A stretch of 45,128 nucleotides of DNA from Candidatus Methylomirabilis sp. (GCA_020722725.1 DYKG01000003.1:1-45128), one strand, 5' to 3'. Numbered from the stretch's first letter, positions 9,386 through 18,003 are shown. Numbers and translations are program-made. Notes: a model not told the origin generated them from the letters alone.

Positions 9386-10330
9386 ATGAATATTATTTTC
9401 ATTATCCTTGGCGGGTTCATCATGTTTCTTGTCATTCTCCTGCTTTTCCCGTCAGGCTCAAAGACGGATATACAGGATCGCCTCAACGCCCTCAATGACG
9501 GCACCGCTGATGCTCCATCAGTAGTAGAAGCCGCTTCTGAACTGCGCAAGCCATTTGTCGATCGCGTAATCAGGCCATTTCTTGCGAGACTGGCCGGGAA
9601 AAAAGACCCGAAAGACATGCGCAAAGCAGCCAAAACCTCACTTAAAAAACAGCTGGGGCAGGCAGGTTATCCTGGTGGTCTGACCGTCGGTGAATTCGTA
9701 GTTATACAAAACCTGTTTCGCGTTGTAACCCCGGCATTATTTGCCGCGATTGCACTGGTACTTAATCCTAAATTGCTCGCCATGGGGGCAGTTCTGGGGG
9801 TTGCTCTTGGCATTCTTGCACCACGCCTTTTTCTTCAAAGAAAAATCGCATCAAGACTTCATGGAATTCAGAGACAACTTCCCGATGTTCTCGATCTGCT
9901 CACCGTTGCGGTTGAAGCGGGGCTTGGTTTCGACGCTGCCTGCGACAAGGTCGTAGAAAAAATGCGCGGCCCGATTCCAGATGAATTCAGCCTTACTCTG
10001 AGACACATGCGAATGGGTCAGGCAAGACGCGATGCCTTTAAAGCCATGGGCGAACGGGTTGACCACCCCGATCTCAATGCATTCGTATCCGCTATTATTC
10101 AGGCCGACCAGCTCGGCGTTTCGATTGGTCAGGTCTTGCGTATTCAGTCCGAACAGTTGCGCGACAAACGCCGCCAGCGCGCCGAAGAAGAAGCCGCAAA
10201 AGCTCCGGTAAAAATGATGATTCCTCTGGTTTTCTTCATTTTCCCTAACGTCGGCATCGTTATCGGAGCCCCGGCAATGTTTCAGATCATGGAGGAATTA
10301 GGCAAGGCCGCCATTGCCAACAGCCCATGA
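9386..10330 (+). CDS. tadC: Tad pilus inner-membrane platform protein TadC
   Basis: This 314-residue T2SSF-domain membrane protein is the partner of TadB. It has an N-terminal helix (about 3-22), two helices near 112-150, the conserved RQLPDVLDLLTVAVEAGLGFDAA segment and a second signature FVSAIIQADQLGVSIGQVLRIQ. The last is followed by the TadC-type RRQRAEEEAAKAPVKMMIPLV and a C-terminal helix. GAGGTG precedes the ATG. Its stop overlaps the start of the DUF192 gene (ATGA). Confidence 0.93.
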   Translation: MNIIFIILGGFIMFLVILLLFPSGSKTDIQDRLNALNDGTADAPSVVEAASELRKPFVDRVIRPFLARLAGKKDPKDMRKAAKTSLKKQLGQAGYPGGLTVGEFVVIQNLFRVVTPALFAAIALVLNPKLLAMGAVLGVALGILAPRLFLQRKIASRLHGIQRQLPDVLDLLTVAVEAGLGFDAACDKVVEKMRGPIPDEFSLTLRHMRMGQARRDAFKAMGERVDHPDLNAFVSAIIQADQLGVSIGQVLRIQSEQLRDKRRQRAEEEAAKAPVKMMIPLVFFIFPNVGIVIGAPAMFQIMEELGKAAIANSP

Positions 10331-10686
10331 AAACACTCAAGATCAGCAGACAAAGTGACAAAAAGGTTATCGGCAGCAGAATTAAGGTTGCCGACAGCTT
10401 TATCAGTCGCTTTCGCGGCCTGATGCTGGCTTCCGAGCCGGCAGACGGTGAAGGACTGCTGATTTCACCCTGTAATTCGATACACATGATGTTCATGCGC
10501 TTTCCCATCGATGCAATCTTTATCGACGCCAAAAATCGCATCAGATCATTGTATCGCCGACTGACCCCGTGGCTGGGCTTCGTCTGGATCCAGCCGGAAG
10601 CAACCTCGGTAATTGAGCTGAAAGCCGGAACTATCGACAAAACCGGCGTTGAGATCGACGATATTCTAGAAATGGAGCCAATATAG
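10327..10686 (+). CDS. DUF192 family protein
   Basis: The 119-residue protein matches the small beta-rich DUF192 family: SFISRFRGLM at the start, GLLISPCNSIHMMFMRFPIDAIFID in the middle (broken here by a comma for length: GLLISPCNSIHM, MFMRFPIDAIFID) and a C-terminal IELKAGTIDKTGVEIDD. The biochemical role of the family is not established. It overlaps tadC by 4 bp, so it is translated with the pilus operon, and DUF192 genes are recurrent neighbours of Tad genes. It has no signal peptide, unlike the exported members of the family. Confidence 0.85.
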   Translation: MKTLKISRQSDKKVIGSRIKVADSFISRFRGLMLASEPADGEGLLISPCNSIHMMFMRFPIDAIFIDAKNRIRSLYRRLTPWLGFVWIQPEATSVIELKAGTIDKTGVEIDDILEMEPI

Positions 10687-10734
10687 TATGCTGAGAGACT
10701 TTGGAATTTGCTTGCCCCGAAAGGAGAACGAGGC

Positions 10735-12612
10735 ATGATGTCATTTAAACAAAATATGGTTAAGCTTTTCTTTCTTGGGATTTTTACCGGCCTGCTTCTA
10801 ACCGCCTTCATGGTTGGTTGCGGCGGCGGCAATAACCCCGGCGGGCCGGCAGTAACTGCCACACCCAGCTCGGTAAGCACGGTCGACAACAGCCTGAATG
10901 CTGGCACTTCCAGTCTGTTCGGAACCGTAGTTACCAGCAACAACACACCGATAGCCAATGTCGTCGTGAAACTCCTTGTACAAGATATCTCGACCGGGGC
11001 TTTAACCGACACAAATCGTTCCAGCGTTTCCTTAACTTCTGGTGAGTTTATTTTTAACGGTCTGGGCACCGGAACTTTCGTGCTCAAGATTGAAGCCACC
11101 AATGATTTTCTTGAAAGCTCCAAGTTGGCTAAAATCGAAAATGCGGGTTCAATAGATTCCGGTAATTTTGTAATTCTTTCAAAAACTCCAGATGCAACCA
11201 TCCCAACCATAAATTTTAAGGCACAGGCAGTAGACGCCCTAAGCGGGAAACCACTTAGTGTTGCGCAGATTTCTATCGATACAGGTCAAACAACTATTTC
11301 AAATGCTTTTGGTGTTTTTGAGCTATTCAACGTGGCTTCAGGCACCAGAAAGCTTATTGTCAGCCAGCCTGGCGTGGCCTCTTACAGCGTATTTTTCGAG
11401 GTTAGAGCCACCACTCCGCCGACTGCAAACGGGATCTATATTAACAATCAACTTTTCGGAATAAATTCCGGGGTAAATACAGTTGATCTGACTATTACAG
11501 TGCCTCCATCTCCCGTAAAAATCAACCCCAATGTCCATAAGAGTGGGGTTTTGGCAGGAACGGCCAAGAAATTTATTTTGGTTAATCAGCAACCAACCTC
11601 CAATGAAGAAGCATATCCAAACTATGAATTCGACATCTGGACAGTTGATGCCGCAAAAAATGCGAGAAAATCTCACACAGTAATTTCCAAAGCAGACGGA
11701 ACCTGGCGACTTGATAATATGCCACCTTTTGAGGATAATGGCCTGATTTGGCTAGCTGTGCCAGTAAAGACTCAAGTGCAGGTTTTGCAGGGGCAAACCG
11801 GAAATTCCCTTGTCTTCAACAATTCATCTGCTGAATGGGCTGGAAGAGATCCGGTGCTTGCTTTTGGTTATAAAATTGCAGCTGGCGAAACAACAATTAT
11901 GGATTTCACGGTTCCTCCGTTTGTTTATGCCAATCCAACACCTACAGTTACAAGTCCGACAAATTCGAAGTTCACTGATTTGGCTGGCGCGACAATCACT
12001 CAAAGCACGCTTACTGATGACATACAATTTACTTGGACGGGACCAGAAGGGGCAAATCAGATTTACCTTGAATTTTCAAGAGTTTACAAAGCACCTTCTG
12101 TACCTGTAATTACCAAGACTTTAAAATATGGCATCAATGAAGGAACGACCGCAACTACGGTTCACACAAGAACTCTCAAAGCCGCGGACTATGGTCTCGA
12201 TTACGGCCGTTTTACCTGGGTAACCAAAGTCGTTGACCCTGCCATAGACTACACGGCAATTTCTGACAGCACATTACTAACGATTGTTCCAAGTAAGGCA
12301 GAAATTTCTCCCTCAGAAGGCAGTACTGTTCTCAAAAATTCAGTCGCTACTTATACTGTCAGCTTCATAGCACCCCTTGATTCTGAGGCAAAATACGCTA
12401 TCATGGAGCTTGAATATTTTGACACATTAACTGGTACCTTTAAACAACTGGGGACTTTAAGTGCGCAAACATTAACGAATAATGCTGTCTTCAGCATGGA
12501 ATTTTCTCCTGGTTCTCCTGCAACAGGAGCTTATCGATGGAGATCCAGATATTTCTATGACGACGGCCCGTCACTTAGCTCTGAATACGCAAATATAACG
12601 TTTTCCAACTAG
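10735..12612 (+). CDS. Large lipoprotein with carboxypeptidase-regulatory-like repeats
   Basis: The ATG at 10735 is chosen because AAGGAG lies eight bases upstream. The 625-residue product has a lipoprotein signal ending FMVGC, followed by a Gly/Asn linker. Residues about 55-135 and 150-215 look like two CarboxypepD_reg (transthyretin-like) folds, each with GxVxxxxGxPIxxVxV and GxFxFxxLxxGxF patterns. The C-terminal half is Ser/Thr-rich and probably a series of Ig-like beta domains, with FTWTGPEGANQIYLEFS and TYTVSFIAPLD. It may be a surface adhesin or pilus accessory. It closes the first Tad transcription unit, since a strong terminator follows 10 bp later. The later part of the gene is visibly more AT-rich than tadA-tadC. 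The exact function is unknown. Confidence 0.7.
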   Translation: MMSFKQNMVKLFFLGIFTGLLLTAFMVGCGGGNNPGGPAVTATPSSVSTVDNSLNAGTSSLFGTVVTSNNTPIANVVVKLLVQDISTGALTDTNRSSVSLTSGEFIFNGLGTGTFVLKIEATNDFLESSKLAKIENAGSIDSGNFVILSKTPDATIPTINFKAQAVDALSGKPLSVAQISIDTGQTTISNAFGVFELFNVASGTRKLIVSQPGVASYSVFFEVRATTPPTANGIYINNQLFGINSGVNTVDLTITVPPSPVKINPNVHKSGVLAGTAKKFILVNQQPTSNEEAYPNYEFDIWTVDAAKNARKSHTVISKADGTWRLDNMPPFEDNGLIWLAVPVKTQVQVLQGQTGNSLVFNNSSAEWAGRDPVLAFGYKIAAGETTIMDFTVPPFVYANPTPTVTSPTNSKFTDLAGATITQSTLTDDIQFTWTGPEGANQIYLEFSRVYKAPSVPVITKTLKYGINEGTTATTVHTRTLKAADYGLDYGRFTWVTKVVDPAIDYTAISDSTLLTIVPSKAEISPSEGSTVLKNSVATYTVSFIAPLDSEAKYAIMELEYFDTLTGTFKQLGTLSAQTLTNNAVFSMEFSPGSPATGAYRWRSRYFYDDGPSLSSEYANITFSN

Positions 12613-12621
12613 TCATTCCTT

Positions 12622-12653
12622 AAAAGCCTCCCCTACCTTGGGGGGGCTTTTTT
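12622..12653 (+). terminator. Rho-independent terminator after the lipoprotein gene
   Basis: AAAAGCCTCCCC pairs with a G-run followed by GCTTTTTT, with a short TACCTT-type loop and a terminal T-run. It ends the first Tad unit. Confidence 0.85.
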
Positions 12654-12785
12654 GCGGCAAAAAAGCCTCAGAGTATGAGGTATCTGTACCCTATATCATA
12701 CTTCTTCTATAGTTACGTCTACCTATCTGATAATGAGATGTTCGATATATACAAAGGCTCGTTGAAAAAATCAAATTTTTTAAAC

Positions 12786-12858
12786 CGCTTCGACCAGTCT
12801 AAGCTGGCTCAGCAATCGAAAAAATGCGGTCATTGAGCTTGTCGAAATGCCCGCATTT
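12786..12858. repeat. REP-like dispersed repeat, copy 1
   Basis: ATGCGGTCATTGAGCTTGTC (12824-12843) resembles the reverse complement of a segment at 34595-34660. The shared pattern is ATGCGGTCnnTGAGCT, one or two variable bases, then GTCGAA. Here AAATGCGG (12822-12829) and CCGCATTT (12851-12858) form a stem with the core in the loop, and a partial inverted core, GCTTCGAC...CTCAGC, lies upstream at 12787-12812. Confidence 0.6.
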
Positions 12859-12951
12859 GAGAAATAGTCAATGAGCTTTTATATATGTTTATTTTTTGGG
12901 AGAAATGGTATATCTTTAGACAAAAGTTTAAAAAAACATTGCATAGAAGCA

Positions 12952-12987
12952 GAGGAGATTATCCCAACTAAAAGGGATTTTTTCCTC
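12952..12987. other. Imperfect 14-bp hairpin upstream of tadE
   Basis: GAGGAGATTATCCC (12952-12965) pairs with GGGATTTTTTCCTC (12974-12987) around an 8-nt loop, with three non-Watson-Crick positions, one of them a possible G-U. The right arm contains six T residues, so it could act as a terminator or attenuator about 85 bp before the tadE start. Confidence 0.45.
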
Positions 12988-13072
12988 GATTTGTTGAGTC
13001 ATAATTGAATTTTAGGCGTTCTTCGCATGGTATGTCTTTTGCTTGATATATAGTTTGGAGGTGTAGCCAATA

Positions 13073-13525
13073 ATGTTTAAAAGAAGGAAAAGAACTAATG
13101 GTCAGGCAATCGTAGAAATGGCTCTGGTCTTTCCGTTTTTTCTGCTGATCGTGGTGGGTGGGCTGATTGATTTTGGCTTTGCCTTCTATAATTTTCTATC
13201 TTTGCAGCAAATTGCCAACGAAACATCACAGTGGGCGGCAGAAAGCTTTGGAAGCAGTATTCCACAGAGCAATTCCGAAATTGTTTCCCATGCCAATTCT
13301 CTCAGACCCAACTGGTGGACCGGCGCTTTCACGGTCAACACTCCTTTCAAGGGAGAACTAACTCAGGATCCAGGAAGTCAGTTTATTTCGGTCACCCTTT
13401 CTTACGAATCTCCTACCTTTACCCCCTTCTGGCAGATCCTGTTCCAGGCTGCAACCGGAGCTCAAAGCATAAAACTTGGAGCCCAGGCAGCCTATAAAAT
13501 TCCCAAAATGATTACCACCCGTTGA
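13073..13525 (+). CDS. tadE: TadE-like pseudopilin
   Basis: The 150-residue protein shows the TadE-like N-terminus: a basic start, the NGQAIVEMALVFPFFLLIVVG motif (Glu at +5 of the processed form) and a single membrane helix. A short periplasmic domain follows. TadE pseudopilins are cleaved by CpaA/TadV and support Flp pilus initiation. GGAGGT lies upstream of the ATG at good spacing. It is the first gene after the intergenic gap, followed 17 bp later by a second TadE-like gene. Confidence 0.88.
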   Translation: MFKRRKRTNGQAIVEMALVFPFFLLIVVGGLIDFGFAFYNFLSLQQIANETSQWAAESFGSSIPQSNSEIVSHANSLRPNWWTGAFTVNTPFKGELTQDPGSQFISVTLSYESPTFTPFWQILFQAATGAQSIKLGAQAAYKIPKMITTR

Positions 13526-13542
13526 AATGGAGTTGATGTGAC

Positions 13543-13983
13543 ATGAAAAAATTTAGAAAAGGTCAGGCAGTCGTTGAAATGGCCTTGGTTCTGCCGATAT
13601 TCATTTTTGTTCTGATCGGCATCTTTGATTTTGGTCGGGCTCTGCATACCTGGTCAAACCTGAATTTTCAGTGTATGCAGGCTGCCAGAGCCGCAACCAA
13701 ACGCATCAACCCGCTTATTGCCCGCGAAGTATTCGGGGTTAACACTCACCCGGATTTATCTGAAGTTCAGGCTGCATTCTGGAAATACCGCTCCCCAATG
13801 ATGCCCCAGGATATGTTTACCAATGTTACCTACACCGGCGTGGGAACCGCTGACAAAGAAGTCAGGGTAAGTGCATCTTTCAGGCTTTCGCTATATACGC
13901 CGCTGATCGGGAGTCTCGTTGGTGGAAACAATGGAGAAGGCGCTCTTGTAATAAGTGCGGTTGCGGCAGAAAATAAAGAATGA
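13543..13983 (+). CDS. tadF: TadE/TadF-like pseudopilin
   Basis: The 146-residue protein has an N-terminus nearly identical in pattern to the previous gene: KGQAVVEMALVLPIFIFVLI, a single helix, then IFDFGRALHTWSNL. It is the second pseudopilin of the locus, and its position suggests the TadF role, although the sequence is closest to the generic TadE-like family. GGAG precedes the ATG. The similarity of the two N-termini suggests a gene duplication. Confidence 0.85.
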   Translation: MKKFRKGQAVVEMALVLPIFIFVLIGIFDFGRALHTWSNLNFQCMQAARAATKRINPLIAREVFGVNTHPDLSEVQAAFWKYRSPMMPQDMFTNVTYTGVGTADKEVRVSASFRLSLYTPLIGSLVGGNNGEGALVISAVAAENKE

Positions 13984-14022
13984 ACTTTGCGCCTCTGTTA
14001 ACGACAGAATCGGAGGATTACC

Positions 14023-16776
14023 ATGATTAAGCAACATAACAAGTCCTGGTCTCGAGCCGGCAGCGTGCTGGTTATGACGGTTTTTGCATCGGTTTTTCTT
14101 CTGGGCATGACTGCCATGGTCACTGACGTGGGTTATATGTACTATAATCAGGCCAGAATCCAGACCGCAGTAAATGCCGGCTGGAAGGCCGGATACGACC
14201 TGATGATGCAGCTCAAAGCCGGTGACGGAAACCTGAACAGCGAAGAGCAAACCCAGATAACTGAGCATGTTAGAGAGGTTATGAGGGCAAACGGTTACTC
14301 TGATGCTGAATTAGCCAACTTGCAGGTTGGCTTTGGAGCCAACAACCATTTCGAGGTCAGCGCAAACCTCAACGTAGGCTTGTTTTTTGCCAACGTAATG
14401 AATTTCAGCTCTGCAACCGTTGGTGCGGCAAGAGAAAATCACGCCAATGACATTGGTCAAGGCATAGTTCCTCTGGCAATACCATATGGCGTTACCAAAG
14501 ACATTTCAAAAAACACTTATGTCTGTGAAATGTTTGCAAGAAATCCTGACGGTTCTTATGATCCAGGCGTCAACGCCTTTGCCTCAGGCAGCACATACAT
14601 TCTCAAGCTGGGTTCTGGCGGACCCGGCAGCGGGGGATCTGGTGACCCGATGCCCGAAGCCGGAAAAATCCTTATTCCAATGGATGAAGGTTCACAGACG
14701 GACGCCGGCTTTCTCAAGGCTTACGGTGCTGCCTTCTGGTGTCTGAAGATTGATGAAGCAGACCCTGGGTTTGTGCCGGTTGAATGGCTTCTGGGCTATC
14801 GTGGTGGTTCTTTCCTGGTACCGAACCATGAAGACGTAAAATCCAGATTGCGCGGTTCTGGTGTAAATTTCGTTGAAATTACCAATGCTGATGATCTACA
14901 GGCAATTTACGATGCAGTTAATCCAAATGTCCTGGAATTGTTTAACCGCCCAAGAGTAGCTGTTTATAGCTCTCAGGGAAGCACGGATCCCGTCGAGCAG
15001 GTTCTAAGAGCCGGTAAGATTCCTTATGGCACTTACAGTCAGCCTGGAAACTGGCCCAGAGGTAGTTCATATAACAGTGCCAACTGCAATGCAATTTATG
15101 ACCTGGAAATTCTTGAAAACGTTCTGAATGACTACGAGTGGCTGCACCTGCATCATGAAGATTTTACCGGTTTCAGTGGCGGCTGCAGTTATTATTATTG
15201 CAGCTGTCAGGATTCTTTGGATAAGGGTCACCTTGGCGCAACTAATACGAAGGCAAAAAGACAAATCTGTAAGGAAAGAATGTGTTCCTATTGTCGGCAG
15301 TACTACGATCCAAATTATCCTCCATCAGATAGTAGAGATTTCAAACTCAAGTCAGGATACAACCCAAGACCCAGCGGCGATGTAACAAACTGTTTAAATG
15401 CCCGAAGAAGATGTTGTGAAAAGCAGACATATACGGGTGTTTTCTGGAAAGACATTGATGAATGTTATATCTGCAACGAAGGTAACGACGGTTATCCTCA
15501 GTGCTGGCACGATGGCCTGCTCAGAACGATGGCTGATTCAAAAGGCTACGTTTCTGATCCCGGTTCCGAACCTAAATCCCAGTATGCTGTTTATTCCGAC
15601 GGTACCAGACCCCTGCCCGATAATCACCCAGGCTGGATTGACAAAGCCAACAAGGTTCAGAAAATGAAGTGGGACGTTGTTAAAAAAATCAAGCAGCACA
15701 TCGAACAGGGTGGATTCGTTTTTGCCCAGTGCTTTGCCCCTGAAACGTTTGACATAGCTCTGTGGCAGGCGGCCATCTATGAAGGCAAAACACCCTCTGA
15801 AGCTTACGCTGATTGCGTCGCATTTACTGATTTCCATTACAAAGCATTCCCCCGAACCACTGGCCCGGTGTGGTTTTCGAGTTTAAACACCGCAAGCAGT
15901 GACAGTAACCAGCCATTCAATCTTCTGAATGGGCTTGATCCAAGGTGTCAAAACCACGGCAGCGGTTACTGCTGTGATACCGGACGCGGGCATTCAGCAG
16001 CATTTTACTCATCCAACCTCAAACCAGGCATTGTGACTCTCGGAGTACAGTCTAAAGATAACAGTTATGTGAAGTATATCAAGGGTAAAGTCGGAAATGG
16101 TGACTTCACTTTCCTTGGAGGTCATTATCACCTTAATTGTTACACAAAACGACTTGTTCTCAATAACATCATGCTGGGCTCGCTCGTCGAAAAAAATGTT
16201 GGCAGTGGTGGAACCACAACGATCGCCGGCAAACAGAAAAACAATTACGGGCCAGTCGACCCGGACAACTACACCGGTGGTGGAGCCAATGACTATCGAG
16301 ACCGCTTCATGCATGGATTCAATCAGCCAATCCAGCTCAATGATCGAATTCTGCCTGAACCTGGCAATCAGCGCGGTCCAACAGATCAGGCAGTAGATTT
16401 CAGGGTAAATGGCGATGCCAATAACTCTCCCAATCGGTTCATAATTGTTCCGATTACCGACGTTCCTCCCGAAGTTCCAACCAATAACGCGCAAAATACT
16501 GAGGCCCAAACAGTTTACGACCTCCAGGGTCAGGATCATCCGAATGGCATTTACGACCCTGCCAATTATGGCTTTGGATCATCAGTCAGAATCATTGGAT
16601 TTGCAATGTTCGAAATTATTCCCACAGAAGAACTGACCGAAGACAACGGTGACGCCCGTGTTGGTGAAACCTATGAACCGGGCGATGCGGGCGACCTTGG
16701 CCCCTATCAACCGGGTCAGGTTCGCGGCAAGTTCGTGAGATACGTGGTTAAACCAGGCGAGGTTCCGCTGAATTGA
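14023..16776 (+). CDS. TadG-like protein with Cys-rich and amidotransferase-like parts
   Basis: The 917-residue protein starts with a TadE/G-like helix (residues about 12-33, SVLVMTVFASVFLLGMTAM) and the following helical stretch NQARIQTAVNAGWKAG typical of TadG. From about residue 308 a different fold begins: RPRVAVYSSQG, later EWLHLHHEDFTGF. About residues 386-494 follow, with a dozen cysteines in pairs such as YYCSC, MCSYC and RRCCE. After that comes QGGFVFAQCFAPETFDIAL near 563. The LHLHHEDFTG and GGFxFAxC..D.AL motifs recall a class-I-amidotransferase-like/ThuA-like family often mislabelled asparagine synthetase B; this match is from memory. The product is presumably an envelope-anchored pilus component. 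CGGAGG precedes the ATG. It ends the second Tad unit at a bidirectional terminator. Confidence 0.75.
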   Translation: MIKQHNKSWSRAGSVLVMTVFASVFLLGMTAMVTDVGYMYYNQARIQTAVNAGWKAGYDLMMQLKAGDGNLNSEEQTQITEHVREVMRANGYSDAELANLQVGFGANNHFEVSANLNVGLFFANVMNFSSATVGAARENHANDIGQGIVPLAIPYGVTKDISKNTYVCEMFARNPDGSYDPGVNAFASGSTYILKLGSGGPGSGGSGDPMPEAGKILIPMDEGSQTDAGFLKAYGAAFWCLKIDEADPGFVPVEWLLGYRGGSFLVPNHEDVKSRLRGSGVNFVEITNADDLQAIYDAVNPNVLELFNRPRVAVYSSQGSTDPVEQVLRAGKIPYGTYSQPGNWPRGSSYNSANCNAIYDLEILENVLNDYEWLHLHHEDFTGFSGGCSYYYCSCQDSLDKGHLGATNTKAKRQICKERMCSYCRQYYDPNYPPSDSRDFKLKSGYNPRPSGDVTNCLNARRRCCEKQTYTGVFWKDIDECYICNEGNDGYPQCWHDGLLRTMADSKGYVSDPGSEPKSQYAVYSDGTRPLPDNHPGWIDKANKVQKMKWDVVKKIKQHIEQGGFVFAQCFAPETFDIALWQAAIYEGKTPSEAYADCVAFTDFHYKAFPRTTGPVWFSSLNTASSDSNQPFNLLNGLDPRCQNHGSGYCCDTGRGHSAAFYSSNLKPGIVTLGVQSKDNSYVKYIKGKVGNGDFTFLGGHYHLNCYTKRLVLNNIMLGSLVEKNVGSGGTTTIAGKQKNNYGPVDPDNYTGGGANDYRDRFMHGFNQPIQLNDRILPEPGNQRGPTDQAVDFRVNGDANNSPNRFIIVPITDVPPEVPTNNAQNTEAQTVYDLQGQDHPNGIYDPANYGFGSSVRIIGFAMFEIIPTEELTEDNGDARVGETYEPGDAGDLGPYQPGQVRGKFVRYVVKPGEVPLN

Positions 16777-16781
16777 CCTGA

Positions 16782-16820
16782 AAAAATCCCCTGATGGGCA
16801 ATGCCCGCCAGGGGATTTTT
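16782..16820. terminator. Bidirectional terminator between the TadG-like gene and ridA
   Basis: AAAAATCCCCTG (16782-16793) pairs with CAGGGGATTTTT (16809-16820), and an inner GGGCA/TGCCC pair extends the stem. There is a T-run in both directions, which suits the convergent genes on each side. Confidence 0.88.
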
Positions 16821-16836
16821 ACTTTCAAATGGTTAT

Positions 16837-17217
16837 TTAATCAGCGATGGCAACCATTTCAATTTCGACCAGACAGTCGAGAGGAAGCCTGGAAACCTGA
16901 ATACATGAACGCGCCGGTGGCTCTGATTTGAATCTTGAGCCGTAAATCTCGTTAACTTTGGCAAAATGAGCAAGATCTTTCAAAAAGATGGTGGCTTTAA
17001 CAACTTTGGAAAAATCTGAGCCGGCGGCGGCAAGAACAGCTTCGAGGTTTTTCAGTACCTGCTCGGCCTGGCCTTCGATATCGTTGGCTTCAATTTTTCC
17101 AGATGCAGGAACGATAGGCACCTGACCCGAAGTAAAAACCAGCCCGTTAACCTTGATTGCCTGTGAATATGGGCCAATAGCGGCCGGTGCCTGTTTTGTC
17201 GAAACAACTTTTTTCAT
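16837..17217 (-). CDS. ridA: RidA family enamine/imine deaminase
   Basis: The 126-residue protein is a full-length YjgF/YER057c/UK114 member, which hydrolyses reactive 2-aminoacrylate-type enamines released by PLP enzymes in the cytoplasm. Visible family marks are APAAIGPYSQAIKVNGLVFTSGQ near the start, NLEAVLAAAGSDFSKVVKATIFL in the middle, and the C-terminal PARSCIQVSRLPLDCLVEIEMVA with the substrate-binding Arg. The usual ARSxVxVxxLPxxxxVEIE pattern is kept. GGAGGG lies upstream of the ATG on the minus strand. The gene stands alone, convergent with the Tad locus and divergent from the next operon. Confidence 0.95.
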   Translation of the reverse strand: MKKVVSTKQAPAAIGPYSQAIKVNGLVFTSGQVPIVPASGKIEANDIEGQAEQVLKNLEAVLAAAGSDFSKVVKATIFLKDLAHFAKVNEIYGSRFKSEPPARSCIQVSRLPLDCLVEIEMVAIAD

Positions 17218-17433
17218 AAAATCCCTCCTGGTTAAATTTCATAATTGTTTAACACTAAATCACACCGGGGTCAAATTCATCAAGAGAGAAAACCGTCATG
17301 GTTAAAAAATAGCGGCTGTCTGTCGATAGAGGCTCAGGATGATGCTTTGCTGAAATTGCCTGACAATAAAGTAAATCATTGATATTTTCTATCGGAAAAA
17401 GTTAAAATGAAGTATTGCCAAAGGAGATTGCGC

Positions 17434-17982
17434 ATGAAGACCTTTTTCTTCAAACTGTTCGTCATCGGGTTGATGCTGCTGGCAGTCGGGCCCACCCGCC
17501 TTCCAGCCGCCCAGGAAATCAAGGAAACCATGATTCTTTCAGGGTATCTCGGAGAAATCTTCGGGTTTAACCGGCAGATTTACAAATACTCACACCTGAT
17601 GCAGGATCAGGCCAGGCCCTTCGGTAATCCTCGGCACCGCGCCCGTTTCCGCTTCGAACCAAAAGATGAGCATGCCCGCAGCATAATGATCCTTTCCCGC
17701 AAAATTGCCGCCCGCTTCAAGCTGGTAAACGGCATGCTTTATCATTCCGACCTGCCTAACCGTATGATGACCTATCGTCAGTCGATTGACACGGCCGAAA
17801 GCATGACCACTTTTTCCAAAAGGGCAATCAGAGCGATTAAAGATGGAAACTATGCCCTTTATCTCGCCTCTGCCCAGGGAATTGAAAAAGAAGTTTTTGC
17901 GATGAACGAACTGCTCGCCAGCCTCGAAGGCGCACTCAACGCCAATATCGAAGAATCTGACGGCATGAAGGAATCGTTGTGA
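17434..17982 (+). CDS. Exported protein of unknown function
   Basis: The ATG at 17434 has AAGGAG eight bases upstream; an in-frame ATG at 17407 precedes that site and is not preferred. The 182-residue product has a signal peptide (about 1-26, ending LPAAQE) and a mostly helical, basic mature part with no motif I recognise. Short blocks rich in Met and Arg, such as NRMMTYRQSIDTAESM, suggest a helical bundle. It is 21 bp upstream of a TPR protein that is also exported, so the two may act together in the periplasm. Confidence 0.7.
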   Translation: MKTFFFKLFVIGLMLLAVGPTRLPAAQEIKETMILSGYLGEIFGFNRQIYKYSHLMQDQARPFGNPRHRARFRFEPKDEHARSIMILSRKIAARFKLVNGMLYHSDLPNRMMTYRQSIDTAESMTTFSKRAIRAIKDGNYALYLASAQGIEKEVFAMNELLASLEGALNANIEESDGMKESL

Positions 17983-18003
17983 TCTTAAAATCATGAGGTT
18001 AAC

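Larger units (their letters stand above)
12661..13072. other. AT-rich intergenic region inside the Tad locus
   Basis: About 410 bp without a credible gene separates the lipoprotein gene from tadE. It contains a small hairpin (CCTCA/TGAGG at 12666-12680), an A/T palindrome near 12763-12782, a REP-like hairpin (12786-12858) and a longer imperfect hairpin (12952-12987). A TATATA box at 13047 lies just before the tadE ribosome-binding site, but no good -35 accompanies it. A small RNA cannot be excluded. Confidence 0.5.
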
